Source of the DNA: Betaproteobacteria bacterium
GTDB lineage: Bacteria; Pseudomonadota; Gammaproteobacteria; Burkholderiales; JAHFQX01
Assembly: GCA_023259135.1 (NCBI GenBank)
Contig: JAHFQX010000026.1
Coordinates: 1 to 40,171 of the forward strand
Length of the DNA stretch: 40,171 nt
Reading direction: 5' to 3'
The notes below the pieces were generated by a model. That model did no database searches, was not told the origin of the DNA, and saw nothing but the letters and a program-made list of their open reading frames with translations. Shown here piece after piece: positions 28,228-37,057 of this stretch. The position numbers were made by a program, and so were the translations under genes. Position 1 is the first letter of the stretch; each line of letters starts with the position of its first letter.

Positions 28228-29646
28228 ATGGACAAACCGACCCCCGCCCGAGCCAGCCTTTCCGGGCTCATGTTGGTCATCGTGACCCTTGCCACTCTGG
28301 TGGACCAGTTCGGCAAAGGGGTGCCTCTGGCCGGGCACGCCGCCAATGCCGCCATGCTGTTGTATGTCGCCCTGGAATACCGCAACAGTCCCAGGGCCGC
28401 CAAAATTATCGTGTGGATTGCTGTTTTGTTCGCCGCCCTCCTGCTGCCGCGGGCGCGGGAGCCGTGGCTGCTGCTCCAGAAGGGAGTGGCGTTCGGCGCT
28501 TTCCTGAGCGCATTCTTCGCGGCCTTGGGATTCATCCGCGCCGCTTCTGAAAAATCCGGGCGCATTGAGCGTGCTGGCCGGCAATTGCTGGCGCAGCCGG
28601 CGGGCCGGCGCTACCTGGCGCTGACCCTGGGCAGCAATCTTTTCGGCCTGATCCTGAGCATGGGCGTGGTCAACCTGTTCGGGGTCATGGTCAAGCGCGG
28701 CAACCCGACGGAGAGCGGAGCGGAGGGCGGAAAACTTCGCGCCTTGCGGGAGCGGCGGGCCATGATGGCGATTCAACGCGGTTTTTCCATGGTGCCGACC
28801 TGGTCCCCGCTGTCCATCCCGATTCCCATCGTGTTGCAGGCCATCCCCACCCTTAGATGGGAAACGTTGGTGCCGGCGGCGCTGGCCGGCGCCTTGCTGC
28901 TGTTGCTGGCCGGGTGGGTGGATGACAAACTGGCTTTCAGCGGGCTCGAAAGCACCCGTGCCACGGACGGAAGCGGCGGCGGAAGCGGCGGTTGGATGGT
29001 GCATGCGCCGTTCGTTTTGCTGGTGTTGGGCATTTTCCTCGCTTCCGTGCTATTGGAAAAAACCGTGGGCAGTTCGATGGTGGTCGGCATGATGACCTGT
29101 GCCCCGCTGGCCGCGCTGCTGTGGATGGCCGGCCAAGCCTCCGGTCTCGGTTGGAAAAAGGGCGCGGCATCGCTGAGCCAACGCCTCAATCGGCAAGTGA
29201 CCGAGGTTTTCCCCCAATACCGCACTGAAATGATCATCATGTTCATGGCGGGCTTCTTCGGAGTGCTGGTGCGGGAAACCCTGCCGCCGGGAACAATCCA
29301 GGAAGGGATTCGGTTTCTTGCGATTTCGCCGCGCTGGCTGCCGACGATCACTTATTTGCTGGTGATCGTTCTTTCGAATCTGGCCTTGCATCCTATGCTG
29401 GCGGTCATCATCCTCAGTTCCGCCATGCCCAATCCGGTCCAGATGGGGATCTCGCCGCTTTCCATGGCTCTGGCCTATCTCTGCGGCTGGGGGGTGGGGA
29501 TCAGCGCCTCGCCGTACACGATATGCAACCTCATGATCGGGCAGTTGACCGGCAAAACCGCCCACTACGTGGCTTACCGCTGGAACGGCCGCTACCTGCT
29601 GGGGGTCACCTTGCTGGGCAGCGTCGTCCTTTATTTGCTGGCGTAG
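28228..29646 (+). CDS. Unrecognised polytopic membrane protein, transporter-like with two repeated halves
   Basis: This 472-residue protein is mostly hydrophobic, with roughly ten to twelve possible membrane spans. I do not recognise its family. Two halves look alike: SNL at 136-138 (GSNLFGLILSMG) followed by SPLS at 193-196, and SNL at 383-385 (LSNLALHPMLAVI) followed by SPYT at 428-431. Paired S-N and S-P motifs in helix breaks recall ion-transporter-superfamily carriers such as the DASS and NhaD groups; this is inference from pattern only. A Gly/Ser-rich cytoplasmic or periplasmic loop lies at about 247-256. The neighbours prpE and vanZ suggest, but do not prove, carboxylate transport. The ATG at 28228 has only a weak AAGAAG upstream. 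Confidence 0.6.
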   Translation: MDKPTPARASLSGLMLVIVTLATLVDQFGKGVPLAGHAANAAMLLYVALEYRNSPRAAKIIVWIAVLFAALLLPRAREPWLLLQKGVAFGAFLSAFFAALGFIRAASEKSGRIERAGRQLLAQPAGRRYLALTLGSNLFGLILSMGVVNLFGVMVKRGNPTESGAEGGKLRALRERRAMMAIQRGFSMVPTWSPLSIPIPIVLQAIPTLRWETLVPAALAGALLLLLAGWVDDKLAFSGLESTRATDGSGGGSGGWMVHAPFVLLVLGIFLASVLLEKTVGSSMVVGMMTCAPLAALLWMAGQASGLGWKKGAASLSQRLNRQVTEVFPQYRTEMIIMFMAGFFGVLVRETLPPGTIQEGIRFLAISPRWLPTITYLLVIVLSNLALHPMLAVIILSSAMPNPVQMGISPLSMALAYLCGWGVGISASPYTICNLMIGQLTGKTAHYVAYRWNGRYLLGVTLLGSVVLYLLA

Positions 29647-29651
29647 CAAGC

Positions 29652-29669
29652 CGGCCGATTTAACGGCCG
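29652..29669. terminator. Short hairpin between convergent genes, spanning a stop codon
   Basis: CGGCCG (29652-29657) and CGGCCG (29664-29669) form a 6-bp stem around ATTTAA. The loop holds the TAA stop of the patB-like gene read on the minus strand. The plus-strand membrane-protein gene ended at 29646. No T-run follows on either strand, so termination is uncertain. Confidence 0.35.
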
Positions 29670-30823
29670 CGTCGACCGCCGATGGCCTGGGCGATGCGCC
29701 GCAAGGCCTCCTCCAAGGTGGATCGCGGGCAGCCGAAATTAAGGCGCACATAGCCCGCCGCACCGAAGTCCTTGCCGTCCGATAGACCGACTCCCGCTTC
29801 CTCGAAGAACCGGGCGGGATCGGCTAGTCCGAGCCCCCGGGCGTCGATCCAGGCCAAATAGGTGGCTTGCGGCGGCACCATGGCAAGGCCCGGCAGGGCC
29901 GCCACCGCCGCCGTCACGGCTGCCCGGTTTTGCCGCAGGTAATCCAGCAAGGCCCGGCGCCAGGCGGCCCCCTCCCGATACGCCGCCTTGGCGGCGACGA
30001 AGCCAAAAATATTGACCGGCGGCACGATGCCGGCCATGACGGCGCGGAACCGCTGGCGCAGTTCCGCATTCGGAATGACGGCGAAGGAAAACCCCAGCCC
30101 CGGCAGGTTGAAGGTCTTGCTGGGGGCCATCAGGGTGATGGAGCGTTGCGCCGCGTCCGCGCCCAAAGCCGCGAAAGGCACGTGGCGCTTGTCCGCATCC
30201 AAAATCAGGTCGCAGTGGATTTCGTCGGAGCAGACGATCAAATCGTGCTGCCGGGCGAAATCGGCCACGGCCGTCAACTCCTCCCGGCCGTAGACTCGGC
30301 CCACCGGGTTGTGAGGATGGCACAGCATCAGCAACCGGGAACGGAGCGTGACCGCTTGTTCCAAGGCGGCCAAATCATGCTCCCAACGTCCATCGCGCTG
30401 CCGCAGCGGGACGCTGATCAGCGCTCTGCCGGCTCGGCGGGGCGCGGCGAGGAAGGGGGGATAAATGGGCGGGCAGACGATGACCCCGTCGCCTTCGTTC
30501 CCTGCCGCCCGGCAAGCCAGGTGCAGCCCCGAGGCCAGGCCCGGCAGCCACACCAGCCCATCGGGCGCCACTTCCCAGCCGTACTCGGCGGCCAAGTAGT
30601 CGCGGATCGCCGGGGCCAACTCCGCAGGCGGCGCCCCGTAGCCGAACACGCCGTGCTCCACCCGCTGCCGCAGTGCCCGGATGATTTCCGGGGGCGAAGT
30701 GAAATCCATGTCCGCGACCCATAAGGGCAGCACGTCCTTGCCCCGGTATTTGTCCCACTTCTCGCTGCCGGTGCCCCGGCGGTCGACAGGGGTGTCGAAG
30801 TCGTAGAAAGGCGAGGAGGACAT
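29660..30823 (-). CDS. patB: PatB/MalY-type PLP-dependent C-S lyase or aminotransferase
   Basis: This 387-residue fold-type I PLP enzyme resembles MalY/PatB cystathionine beta-lyases, which split cystathionine or cysteine conjugates into a thiol, pyruvate and ammonia. The N-terminus DFDTPVDRRGTGSEKWDKY and LPLWVADMDF is characteristic of this subgroup. HPHNPVGRVY binds the cofactor ring side, SDEIHCDLI (199-207) holds the aspartate that contacts the pyridine nitrogen, and the Schiff-base lysine is K236 in APSKTFNLPG. It is the last gene of a minus operon smpB-MFS-patB, 12 bases after the MFS gene. Substrate is not certain. Confidence 0.88.
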   Translation of the reverse strand: MSSSPFYDFDTPVDRRGTGSEKWDKYRGKDVLPLWVADMDFTSPPEIIRALRQRVEHGVFGYGAPPAELAPAIRDYLAAEYGWEVAPDGLVWLPGLASGLHLACRAAGNEGDGVIVCPPIYPPFLAAPRRAGRALISVPLRQRDGRWEHDLAALEQAVTLRSRLLMLCHPHNPVGRVYGREELTAVADFARQHDLIVCSDEIHCDLILDADKRHVPFAALGADAAQRSITLMAPSKTFNLPGLGFSFAVIPNAELRQRFRAVMAGIVPPVNIFGFVAAKAAYREGAAWRRALLDYLRQNRAAVTAAVAALPGLAMVPPQATYLAWIDARGLGLADPARFFEEAGVGLSDGKDFGAAGYVRLNFGCPRSTLEEALRRIAQAIGGRRGR

Positions 30824-30835
30824 CAGAAAACGGGC

Positions 30836-32032
30836 CTAAGCGGGTTTGCTTTCCGCGGCCATGGCCGTGCCCCGGAATACCCAGAAGTGCAGCAAGCTGG
30901 CCGCGAGGCCCGCGCATCCCGCCGAGAAGCCGAAGGCGGCGGCCGGTCCGACGGCTTGCCACAGGGCGCCGAACACGAAGGACGCGGGCAGCAGCAAGAT
31001 CCCGGCGGTCAGATTGAACCAGCCATAGGCGGTGCCGAGTCGCCCCTGGGGGGCCAAGTCGGCCACCAGCGCTTTCTCGGCCCCCTCGGTGGCCGCCAGG
31101 AACAGCCCGTAAGCGGCGAACAGCGGCCACAGTAGGCCGCTGGACAGGCCGTTGACGGCCAGCAGCAGATAGCAGACTCCGTACAGGAGCCAGCCGGAAA
31201 CGATAAGACGGGTGCGCCCCAGGCGGTCGGAAAGCGCCGCCAGGGGGGTGGAGAGCAGGGCGGCGATGAGCGAGGTCAAGGCCCACAACAGAGGGACTTG
31301 ATGCTCGGGAAAGCCGAGTTCCCTGGCCCGCAGCAGCAAGAACATATTGGAGGAATTCCCCAGGGTGAAGAGCCCCAGCGCCGCCAGATAGCGCCGGAAG
31401 ACGGGCGGAAATACTTGCAAATTCCAATGAAACGGCTGGGCCGGGGGAGGGGTCAAGGGGGCCGGCTCGCGCACCAGCAGGGCCAGGCCCACGGTGATGG
31501 CGCCGGGCACGGCGGCCCACAGAAAAATGTCCCGGTAGGGGAGCTGCAGGGACAGTAATCCGGCCGCCAACAGCGGGCCGATCACCGCGCCGGCGTTGTC
31601 CATGGCTCGATGCACTCCGAACGCCAGCCCCCTTTGCGCCGGAGCGACGGCGCGAGCCAGCAGCGCATCCCGGGGCGCGGTCCGCAGCCCCTTGCCCAGC
31701 CGGTCGGCAAACCGCAAGCCCAGCACCACCGGCCATGACCCGGCCAGGGCCAGCAATGGCCGGCCCGCAGCGGCGAAGGCATAGCCGGCCACCACCCAAG
31801 GCTTGGCGGAGCGGGTCCGGTCGGCCAGCATGCCCGCGAATAGCTTAACCAGACTGCTCACCGCTTCCGCGATGCCTTCGATGAGACCCAACACCCCCGG
31901 ACCGGTCATCAGCACCGAGGCGAGATAGAGGGGTACCAAGGGATAGATCATTTCGCTGGTGGCGTCGTTGCACAGGCTTACCCATCCCAGCAACCAGACC
32001 GTGGCGGGCAGGCGAGACCAAACGTTGGACAT
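30836..32032 (-). CDS. MFS transporter, uncharacterised subgroup
   Basis: This 398-residue protein has about twelve hydrophobic spans. The loop between helices 2 and 3 reads FAGMLADRTRSAKPW, the MFS A-motif. RFADRLGKGLRTAPRDALLA in helices 4-5 is typical of a common uncharacterised bacterial MFS subgroup. A second A-like motif, LAALSDRLGRTRLIV, appears in the second half. Substrate is unknown. The ATG at 32032 overlaps the smpB stop (ATGA), which decides the start against a longer frame reaching 32071. The next gene is patB-like, so export of a sulfur compound or amino acid is possible but unsupported. Confidence 0.85.
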   Translation of the reverse strand: MSNVWSRLPATVWLLGWVSLCNDATSEMIYPLVPLYLASVLMTGPGVLGLIEGIAEAVSSLVKLFAGMLADRTRSAKPWVVAGYAFAAAGRPLLALAGSWPVVLGLRFADRLGKGLRTAPRDALLARAVAPAQRGLAFGVHRAMDNAGAVIGPLLAAGLLSLQLPYRDIFLWAAVPGAITVGLALLVREPAPLTPPPAQPFHWNLQVFPPVFRRYLAALGLFTLGNSSNMFLLLRARELGFPEHQVPLLWALTSLIAALLSTPLAALSDRLGRTRLIVSGWLLYGVCYLLLAVNGLSSGLLWPLFAAYGLFLAATEGAEKALVADLAPQGRLGTAYGWFNLTAGILLLPASFVFGALWQAVGPAAAFGFSAGCAGLAASLLHFWVFRGTAMAAESKPA

Positions 32033-32475
32033 CAGCGGACTTTCAGCACCCGTTGTTTTTCCCGCACCCACTCCCGGTCTTTTTCGGCTTGGCGCTTGTC
32101 GTGGAGCTTCTTGCCCTTGGCCAGGCCGATCTCCAGCTTGACCCGGCCGCGGCTGTAATGCATGTCCAAGGGCAGCAGGGTGTAGCCGGCCCGCTCCACC
32201 TTGCCGATCAGCCGGGCGATCTCTTGCTGATGCAGCAGCAGTTTGCGGGTCCGGGTGGGATCGGGGTGGATGTGGGTGGAGGCGGTGAGCAAGGGGCTGA
32301 TGTGGCAGCCCAACAGGTACAGTTCACCCTGGCGGACGGTCACATAGGCTTCCTTGATCTGGGCTCGCCCGGCCCGAATGGCTTTGACTTCCCAGCCTTC
32401 CAGGGCGATGCCGGCCTCATGGCGCTCCTCGATGGAGTAATCGTGGAAGGCTTTTTTATTCTGGATGATGGACAT
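32032..32475 (-). CDS. smpB: tmRNA-binding protein SmpB
   Basis: This 147-residue protein escorts tmRNA to stalled ribosomes for trans-translation. The N-terminus [34 protein letters not shown] is the oligonucleotide-binding core. [15 protein letters not shown] and [37 protein letters not shown] are diagnostic. The basic C-terminal tail ([17 protein letters not shown]) is the part that enters the decoding centre. The tmRNA gene itself is not in the window. It is divergent from ratA across 77 bases. Confidence 0.98.
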   Translation of the reverse strand: MSIIQNKKAFHDYSIEERHEAGIALEGWEVKAIRAGRAQIKEAYVTVRQGELYLLGCHISPLLTASTHIHPDPTRTRKLLLHQQEIARLIGKVERAGYTLLPLDMHYSRGRVKLEIGLAKGKKLHDKRQAEKDREWVREKQRVLKVR

Positions 32476-32504
32476 GGGCAGTGAGTTTTCGGGTGATCTA
32501 GTGT

Positions 32505-32510
32505 ATTTTA
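32505..32510 (-). promoter_or_regulatory. smpB: Candidate -10 element of the smpB operon
   Basis: The minus strand reads GGTAAAATACAC around this site, with TAAAAT as the -10. No clear -35 is seen. The same twelve-base string occurs upstream of tadA on the plus strand (GGTAAAATACAC from 39266), supporting it as a shared promoter core. Confidence 0.4.
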
Positions 32511-32552
32511 CCGGCTTTTTATCCGGCGTCCGGCGCAGCGCGGCGCGATTCC

Positions 32553-32990
32553 ATGGCGATGGTGGAAAAATCGGTACTGGTGGGCCATCCGGCTTCCGAG
32601 CTGTTTCGTTTGGTGGATGATGTGGCGAGGTATCCGGAATTCCTGCCCTGGTGCGGCGGCGCCGAAACCCTCCCCCTGGAGGATGGCTCGGTGCGGGCCA
32701 CCCTCCATATCCGCTATCACGGCATCCGCCAGAGCTTCACCACGGAAAACCGGCGACAGCCCCCGGACTCCATCGAAATACGCCTGGTCAGCGGCCCTTT
32801 CCGGCATCTGGACGGACATTGGCGATTTATCCCCTTGGGGGATGCCGGCTGTAAAGTGGTGTTCCGGCTCCACTACGAATTTTCCAGCCGACTGCTGGAA
32901 AAACTGGTGGGCCCGGTGTTCCACCATATCGCCAATACTTTCGTCGACGCCTTCGTCAAGCGAGCCTCGCAACCGGCCAGCCGGACATGA
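32553..32990 (+). CDS. ratA: RatA/YfjG-type START-domain protein
   Basis: This 145-residue protein has the polyketide cyclase/START fold. The N-terminus [36 protein letters not shown] is diagnostic for the RatA family. In E. coli RatA was described as an inhibitor of 70S ribosome association, while relatives of the fold (Coq10) bind ubiquinone. The C-terminus [19 protein letters not shown] closes the domain. It is divergent from smpB and overlaps rnfH, the usual proteobacterial arrangement. A second ATG at 32559 would shorten it by two residues. Confidence 0.93.
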   Translation: MAMVEKSVLVGHPASELFRLVDDVARYPEFLPWCGGAETLPLEDGSVRATLHIRYHGIRQSFTTENRRQPPDSIEIRLVSGPFRHLDGHWRFIPLGDAGCKVVFRLHYEFSSRLLEKLVGPVFHHIANTFVDAFVKRASQPASRT

Positions 32991-33283
32991 GCGCATCGGA
33001 ACCGATGATAACGGTGGAAGTGGCCTATGCCCTTTCCCAGGAACAAACCCTGCTCAAGCTCTCGGTGGCCCTGGGCACTACGGCAGAACAGGCGGTTCGA
33101 ATTTCCGGAATTCTGGATCAACATCCCGAGATCGATCTTGCCCGCGACAAGCTCGGGATTTTCGGCCGCTTGGCGAAACCGGATATCGTGCTACGGGACA
33201 AGGATCGGGTGGAAATCTACCGGCCGCTGCTGGCCGACCCCAAGGAAGTCCGCAGAATGCGCGCCCGGCAAGGCAAGCGATAA
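32987..33283 (+). CDS. rnfH: RnfH-family ubiquitin-like protein
   Basis: This 98-residue protein has the beta-grasp ubiquitin-like pattern of the RnfH family: ITVEVAYALSQEQTLLKLSV at the start and KLGIFGRLAKPDIVLRDKDRVEIYRPLLADPKEVRR at the end. Its role is not well defined; the name comes from association with rnf electron-transport genes in some bacteria. The ATG at 32987 overlaps the ratA stop (ATGA), indicating coupled translation. Confidence 0.93.
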   Translation: MSASEPMITVEVAYALSQEQTLLKLSVALGTTAEQAVRISGILDQHPEIDLARDKLGIFGRLAKPDIVLRDKDRVEIYRPLLADPKEVRRMRARQGKR

Positions 33284-33291
33284 GGAAAGGG

Positions 33292-33315
33292 AAGTGACCG
33301 GCCAACCGGTCACTT
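33292..33315. terminator. Perfect 10-bp hairpin between convergent genes
   Basis: AAGTGACCGG (33292-33301) and CCGGTCACTT (33306-33315) are exact complements around a 4-base loop. It lies after rnfH (stop 33283) and contains the stop codon of the DUF4124 gene (33310-33312). In the minus direction the stem is followed by CCCTTTCCTTATC, a partly T-rich tail, so it fits a terminator for the minus gene better than for rnfH. Confidence 0.65.
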
Positions 33316-33792
33316 GCACCAGGAGTCCGCCGCTTTCTGGGCAGCTTGGATTTCCTGTTCCCGCTGACTGTCTTCCAGATACACCCGTTCCCCTTTTTCG
33401 TTGAACTTGGCGACCCGGGCGCCGGATTGCAAGGCGCGGAGCTGGGCCTGGGCCTGCTGGCAATTTTGCTGTTTGTCCTTTTGGGCGGCTTGTTCCTGGG
33501 CCTGTTTGGCCTGGGCCTCTTCCGCCGCAATGCGCCGCTGGCGAAACTCCAGTTCCTTTTCCGCGAAGGATTTGGGAGCGGAAGCTTTACCGTTGCCGGA
33601 GGCTGCCGGAGCCGGCGAGGGCGGCACGGCCAGGGATTTTTGCGGCTTGGCTCCGCCGGGCGGAGGCTCGGTAGTGTAGTGAACCTGCCCTTGGGCATCG
33701 GTCCATTTGTAAATTTGCTGAGCCGACACGGGCAAGGCGACCAACAGCGCGGCGCAAACGACGGACAGGGGGCGGAACATCGCTATCACCAT
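33310..33792 (-). CDS. Periplasmic DUF4124-domain protein
   Basis: This 160-residue protein has a signal peptide ([19 protein letters not shown]) followed by the DUF4124 motif [24 protein letters not shown] Pro/Ala linker comes next, then a charged helical stretch rich in Gln, Glu and Ala (about 80-145) that may form a coiled coil. The function of DUF4124 proteins is unknown. Of several in-frame ATGs, 33792 has GGAG at 8 bases and is chosen. It is divergent from guaB. Confidence 0.85.
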   Translation of the reverse strand: MVIAMFRPLSVVCAALLVALPVSAQQIYKWTDAQGQVHYTTEPPPGGAKPQKSLAVPPSPAPAASGNGKASAPKSFAEKELEFRQRRIAAEEAQAKQAQEQAAQKDKQQNCQQAQAQLRALQSGARVAKFNEKGERVYLEDSQREQEIQAAQKAADSWCK

Positions 33793-33814
33793 CGGGTTAT
33801 CTCCAATCCGCCTC

Positions 33815-33844
33815 ACCATAGCGGTTTTCTCCATCGGGCGTCAA
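33815..33844 (-). promoter_or_regulatory. Promoter of the DUF4124 gene
   Basis: On the minus strand TTGACG (33844-33839) and TATGGT (33820-33815) are spaced by 18 bases. The first matches the -35 consensus at five of six positions. The leader to the chosen ATG would be short, about 15-20 bases. Confidence 0.5.
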
Positions 33845-33853
33845 CGGCCCCGG

Positions 33854-33882
33854 TTTTGCGGAACGGGCGCCTCGCTTATAAT
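33854..33882 (+). promoter_or_regulatory. guaB: Promoter of guaB (probably guaBA)
   Basis: A perfect -10, TATAAT, lies at 33877-33882 within GCTTATAATGCGC. The -35 region at 33854-33861 (TTTTGCGG) is poor but correctly placed. The start would fall near 33889, leaving a short leader with GGAAAGGA before the ATG at 33907. Confidence 0.65.
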
Positions 33883-33906
33883 GCGCGATTTGGAAAGGAT
33901 CATGCT

Positions 33907-35367
33907 ATGCGTCCGGCGCAAAAAGCCCTGACCTTCGACGATGTCCTGCTGGTCCCTGCCCATTCCGAAGTGCTGCCCCGCGAAGTGAGCCTCGCCACGC
34001 GGCTGACTGGCTCCATTATTCTCAACATTCCCCTGGTATCCGCCGCCATGGATACCGTGACCGAGGCCCCCTTGGCCATCGCCCTAGCCCAGGAGGGCGG
34101 CATCGGCATGATCCACCGCAACCTGCCTCCCAAGGCTCAGGCCGGAGAAATAGCCAAGGTGAAGCGCTTCGAGAGCGGAGTCGTCAAGGATCCGGTGACC
34201 ATCTCTCCGGCCATGACGGTGCGGGACGTGCTGAGGATCACCCAGGAGCATAAGATTTCCGGGCTGCCGGTGCTGGAAGGGAACCGGGTGGTGGGCATCG
34301 TCACCAACCGGGATCTGCGTTTCGAAACCCATCTGGACCAGCCGATCCGCAACATCATGACGCCTCGGGAGCGGCTGGTGGTGGTGAAGGAAGGCGATAG
34401 CCGGGAAACGGCCATGGAGTTGATGCACCGGCATCGCCTGGAGCGAGTGCTGGTGGTCAACGACGCCTTCGAATTGCGCGGGCTGATTACCGTCAAGGAC
34501 ATTCTCAAATCCACCGAGCATCCCCATGCTTGCAAGGATGGCTTGGGGCGGCTGCGGGTGGGGGCCGCGGTCGGAGTGGGAGCCGGCACCGAGGAGCGGG
34601 TGGAGTTGCTGGTGGAAGCGGGGGTGGACGTTATCGTGGTGGATACCGCCCACGGCCATTCCCAGGGAGTGCTGGACCGGGTGCGCTGGATCAAGCGGCG
34701 GTTTCCCGAGGCGCAGGTGATCGGCGGCAACATCGCCACCGCGGCCGCCGCCAAGGCGCTGCTGGACAGCGGCGCCGACGGGGTGAAGGTCGGCATCGGT
34801 CCCGGTTCGATTTGCACCACCCGTATCGTCGCCGGAGTAGGCGTGCCCCAAATTACCGCCATCCACACCGTTTCCGAGGCTCTGGCGGGAACCGGGGTGC
34901 CTTTGCTGGCCGACGGCGGCATCCGTTACTCCGGAGACATCGCCAAAGCCCTGGCGGCGGGAGCCGACGCGGTGATGCTGGGCGGCTTGTTCGCCGGCAC
35001 CGAGGAAGCCCCCGGGAAAATCGAGCTGTTCCAGGGCCGCTCTTATAAATCTTATCGGGGCATGGGCTCCCTGGGGGCCATGCAGCAGGGCTCCAGCGAC
35101 CGTTACTTCCAGGACGACGAGGACAATCCCGACAAGCTAGTGCCGGAAGGGGTGGAGGGCCGGGTGCCCTACAAAGGCAGCGTGGCGGCGGTGATTCACC
35201 AACTAGTGGGCGGGGTGCGCTCCGCCATGGGCTATCTCGGCTGCCCGACCATCGGGGACGTGCATGCCAAGGCGGAATTCGTGGAAATCACTTCCGCGGG
35301 GGTGCGGGAGTCCCACGTGCATAACGTGCAGATCACCAAGGAAGCCCCCAATTACCACGTCGACTGA
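33907..35367 (+). CDS. guaB: IMP dehydrogenase
   Basis: This 486-residue enzyme oxidises IMP to XMP, the committed step to GMP. The N-terminus [23 protein letters not shown] is diagnostic. Two CBS domains (about 94-205) interrupt the barrel; they usually sense adenine or guanine nucleotides. The catalytic cysteine is C303 in [17 protein letters not shown]. The flap segment [11 protein letters not shown] and the C-terminal [15 protein letters not shown] are in place. The ATG at 33907 is chosen over an out-of-frame ATG at 33902. guaA follows 49 bases later. Confidence 0.98.
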   Translation: MRPAQKALTFDDVLLVPAHSEVLPREVSLATRLTGSIILNIPLVSAAMDTVTEAPLAIALAQEGGIGMIHRNLPPKAQAGEIAKVKRFESGVVKDPVTISPAMTVRDVLRITQEHKISGLPVLEGNRVVGIVTNRDLRFETHLDQPIRNIMTPRERLVVVKEGDSRETAMELMHRHRLERVLVVNDAFELRGLITVKDILKSTEHPHACKDGLGRLRVGAAVGVGAGTEERVELLVEAGVDVIVVDTAHGHSQGVLDRVRWIKRRFPEAQVIGGNIATAAAAKALLDSGADGVKVGIGPGSICTTRIVAGVGVPQITAIHTVSEALAGTGVPLLADGGIRYSGDIAKALAAGADAVMLGGLFAGTEEAPGKIELFQGRSYKSYRGMGSLGAMQQGSSDRYFQDDEDNPDKLVPEGVEGRVPYKGSVAAVIHQLVGGVRSAMGYLGCPTIGDVHAKAEFVEITSAGVRESHVHNVQITKEAPNYHVD

Positions 35368-35416
35368 CGTCCCCCGGCGGGCACCGTCTCGCCGCTCCCC
35401 CGTTACAGATCTCATC

Positions 35417-36979
35417 ATGCACCAGAAAATCCTGATTCTCGATTTCGGCTCCCAGTACACCCAGCTCATCGCCCGGCGGGTGCGGGAAGCACGCGTGTAT
35501 TGCGAATTGCATCCCTACGACGTGGGCGAGGATTTCATCCGCGGTTTCGCCCCCTGCGGCATCATCCTGTCGGGAGGACCCGCCTCCGTAACCGAAGGGG
35601 ATACCCCCCGGGCGCCGGACCTGGTGTTCCGGCTGGGCGTGCCGGTGCTGGGGATCTGCTACGGCATGCAGACCATGGCGGCGCAATTGGGGGGGGCCGT
35701 GGAAAGTGGGCAGGTGCGGGAATTCGGCTATGCCGAACTCACTGTATCCCGGCCTTCTGGCTTGTTGGACGATATCCACGATCGGCTGGACGCGGCGGGC
35801 CAAGGCATACTCGAAGTGTGGATGAGCCACGGCGACAAGGTCACCGTTTTGCCGGCCGGCTTCTCCGCCATAGCCGGCAACGCCGCCACGCCCATCGCCG
35901 CCATGGCCGACGAGGGGCGACGCTTCTATGGTTTACAGTTCCATCCGGAAGTGACCCATACTCTGCAAGGCAAAGCCATTCTCGACCGCTTCCTGCACCG
36001 CGTCTGCGGCATCGGCCATGACTGGACCATGCCGGGCTACGTGGAAGAGGCGATCGGCAAAATCCGCTCCCAAGTCGGGAAAGAGCACGTACTGCTGGGA
36101 TTGTCGGGAGGGGTGGACTCATCGGTGGCGGCGGCCCTCATTTATCGCGCCATCGGTGACCAGCTGACCTGCGTATTCGTGGATAACGGCTTGCTGCGGC
36201 TGAACGAGGCGCAGCAAGTGATGGACGCCTTCGCCCGCCATCTGGGAGTCAAGGTGTTGGCGGTGGATGCGGCGGATCGGTTTTTGTCCCGCTTGGCCGG
36301 CGTCACCGACCCGGAGCAAAAGCGCAAGATCATCGGCCGGGAATTCGTCGAGGTGTTCCAGCACGAAGCAGCCCGCTTGACCGGCATTCAATGGCTGGCC
36401 CAAGGCACCATCTATCCCGACGTGATCGAATCGGCCCGAGCCAGCACCCAGAAAGCCCAAGCCATCAAATCCCACCACAATGTGGGTGGCCTGCCGGAGA
36501 CCCTGCACCTGAAGTTGCTGGAACCGCTGCGGGAACTATTCAAGGATGAAGTACGGGAATTGGGGCTGGCTCTCGGATTGTCCCGGGAACTGGTATTCCG
36601 CCACCCCTTCCCGGGGCCGGGGCTGGGAGTGCGCATCCTGGGGGAAGTGCGGAGTGATTACGCGGATCTGCTGCGCCGGGCCGACGCCATTTTCATCGAC
36701 GAACTGCGGTCCGCCGATTGGTATGACCGAGTCTCCCAAGCCTTCGCGGTATTCCTGCCGGTCCGTTCGGTGGGGGTGATGGGGGACGGACGCACTTACG
36801 AATACGTGGTGGCGCTGCGGGCGGTGGTGACAGACGATTTCATGACTGCCCGCTGGGCCGAATTGCCCCATGCCCTGTTATCCAAGATATCCAACCGCAT
36901 CATCAACGAAGTACGGGGTATCAACCGGGTGGTATATGACATTTCCGGTAAGCCGCCTGCTACCATTGAGTGGGAATGA
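35417..36979 (+). CDS. guaA: GMP synthase (glutamine-hydrolysing)
   Basis: This 520-residue enzyme aminates XMP to GMP using glutamine and ATP. The class I glutaminase domain (about 1-195) shows [20 protein letters not shown], the nucleophile C81 in [10 protein letters not shown] and the His-Glu pair in FHPEVTHT. The ATP-pyrophosphatase domain has the P-loop [19 protein letters not shown]. The C-terminal dimerisation domain ends [19 protein letters not shown], the usual GuaA end. It probably shares the guaB transcript. Confidence 0.98.
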   Translation: MHQKILILDFGSQYTQLIARRVREARVYCELHPYDVGEDFIRGFAPCGIILSGGPASVTEGDTPRAPDLVFRLGVPVLGICYGMQTMAAQLGGAVESGQVREFGYAELTVSRPSGLLDDIHDRLDAAGQGILEVWMSHGDKVTVLPAGFSAIAGNAATPIAAMADEGRRFYGLQFHPEVTHTLQGKAILDRFLHRVCGIGHDWTMPGYVEEAIGKIRSQVGKEHVLLGLSGGVDSSVAAALIYRAIGDQLTCVFVDNGLLRLNEAQQVMDAFARHLGVKVLAVDAADRFLSRLAGVTDPEQKRKIIGREFVEVFQHEAARLTGIQWLAQGTIYPDVIESARASTQKAQAIKSHHNVGGLPETLHLKLLEPLRELFKDEVRELGLALGLSRELVFRHPFPGPGLGVRILGEVRSDYADLLRRADAIFIDELRSADWYDRVSQAFAVFLPVRSVGVMGDGRTYEYVVALRAVVTDDFMTARWAELPHALLSKISNRIINEVRGINRVVYDISGKPPATIEWE

Positions 36980-37040
36980 GGGGGTAGATGAGATCCTTGT
37001 TCTCGCGCCGGAGCAACCTTGAATGCCAGGGGTGCCCCGG

Positions 37041-37057
37041 GCGGGTTTAATCCCGCT
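37041..37057. terminator. Small hairpin spanning the slipin stop codon
   Basis: GCGGG (37041-37045) and CCCGC (37052-37056) flank TTTAAT, which holds the TAA stop of the minus-strand slipin gene. The stem is only 5 bp and has no T-run, so it may not terminate. It lies between the convergent guaA and slipin genes. Confidence 0.3.

Noticed and set aside
33346-33906. N-terminal extension of guaB by 187 codons in the same frame
   Set aside because: The extension crosses the DUF4124 gene on the other strand and the guaB promoter, while the ATG at 33907 has a ribosome site and the family N-terminus.
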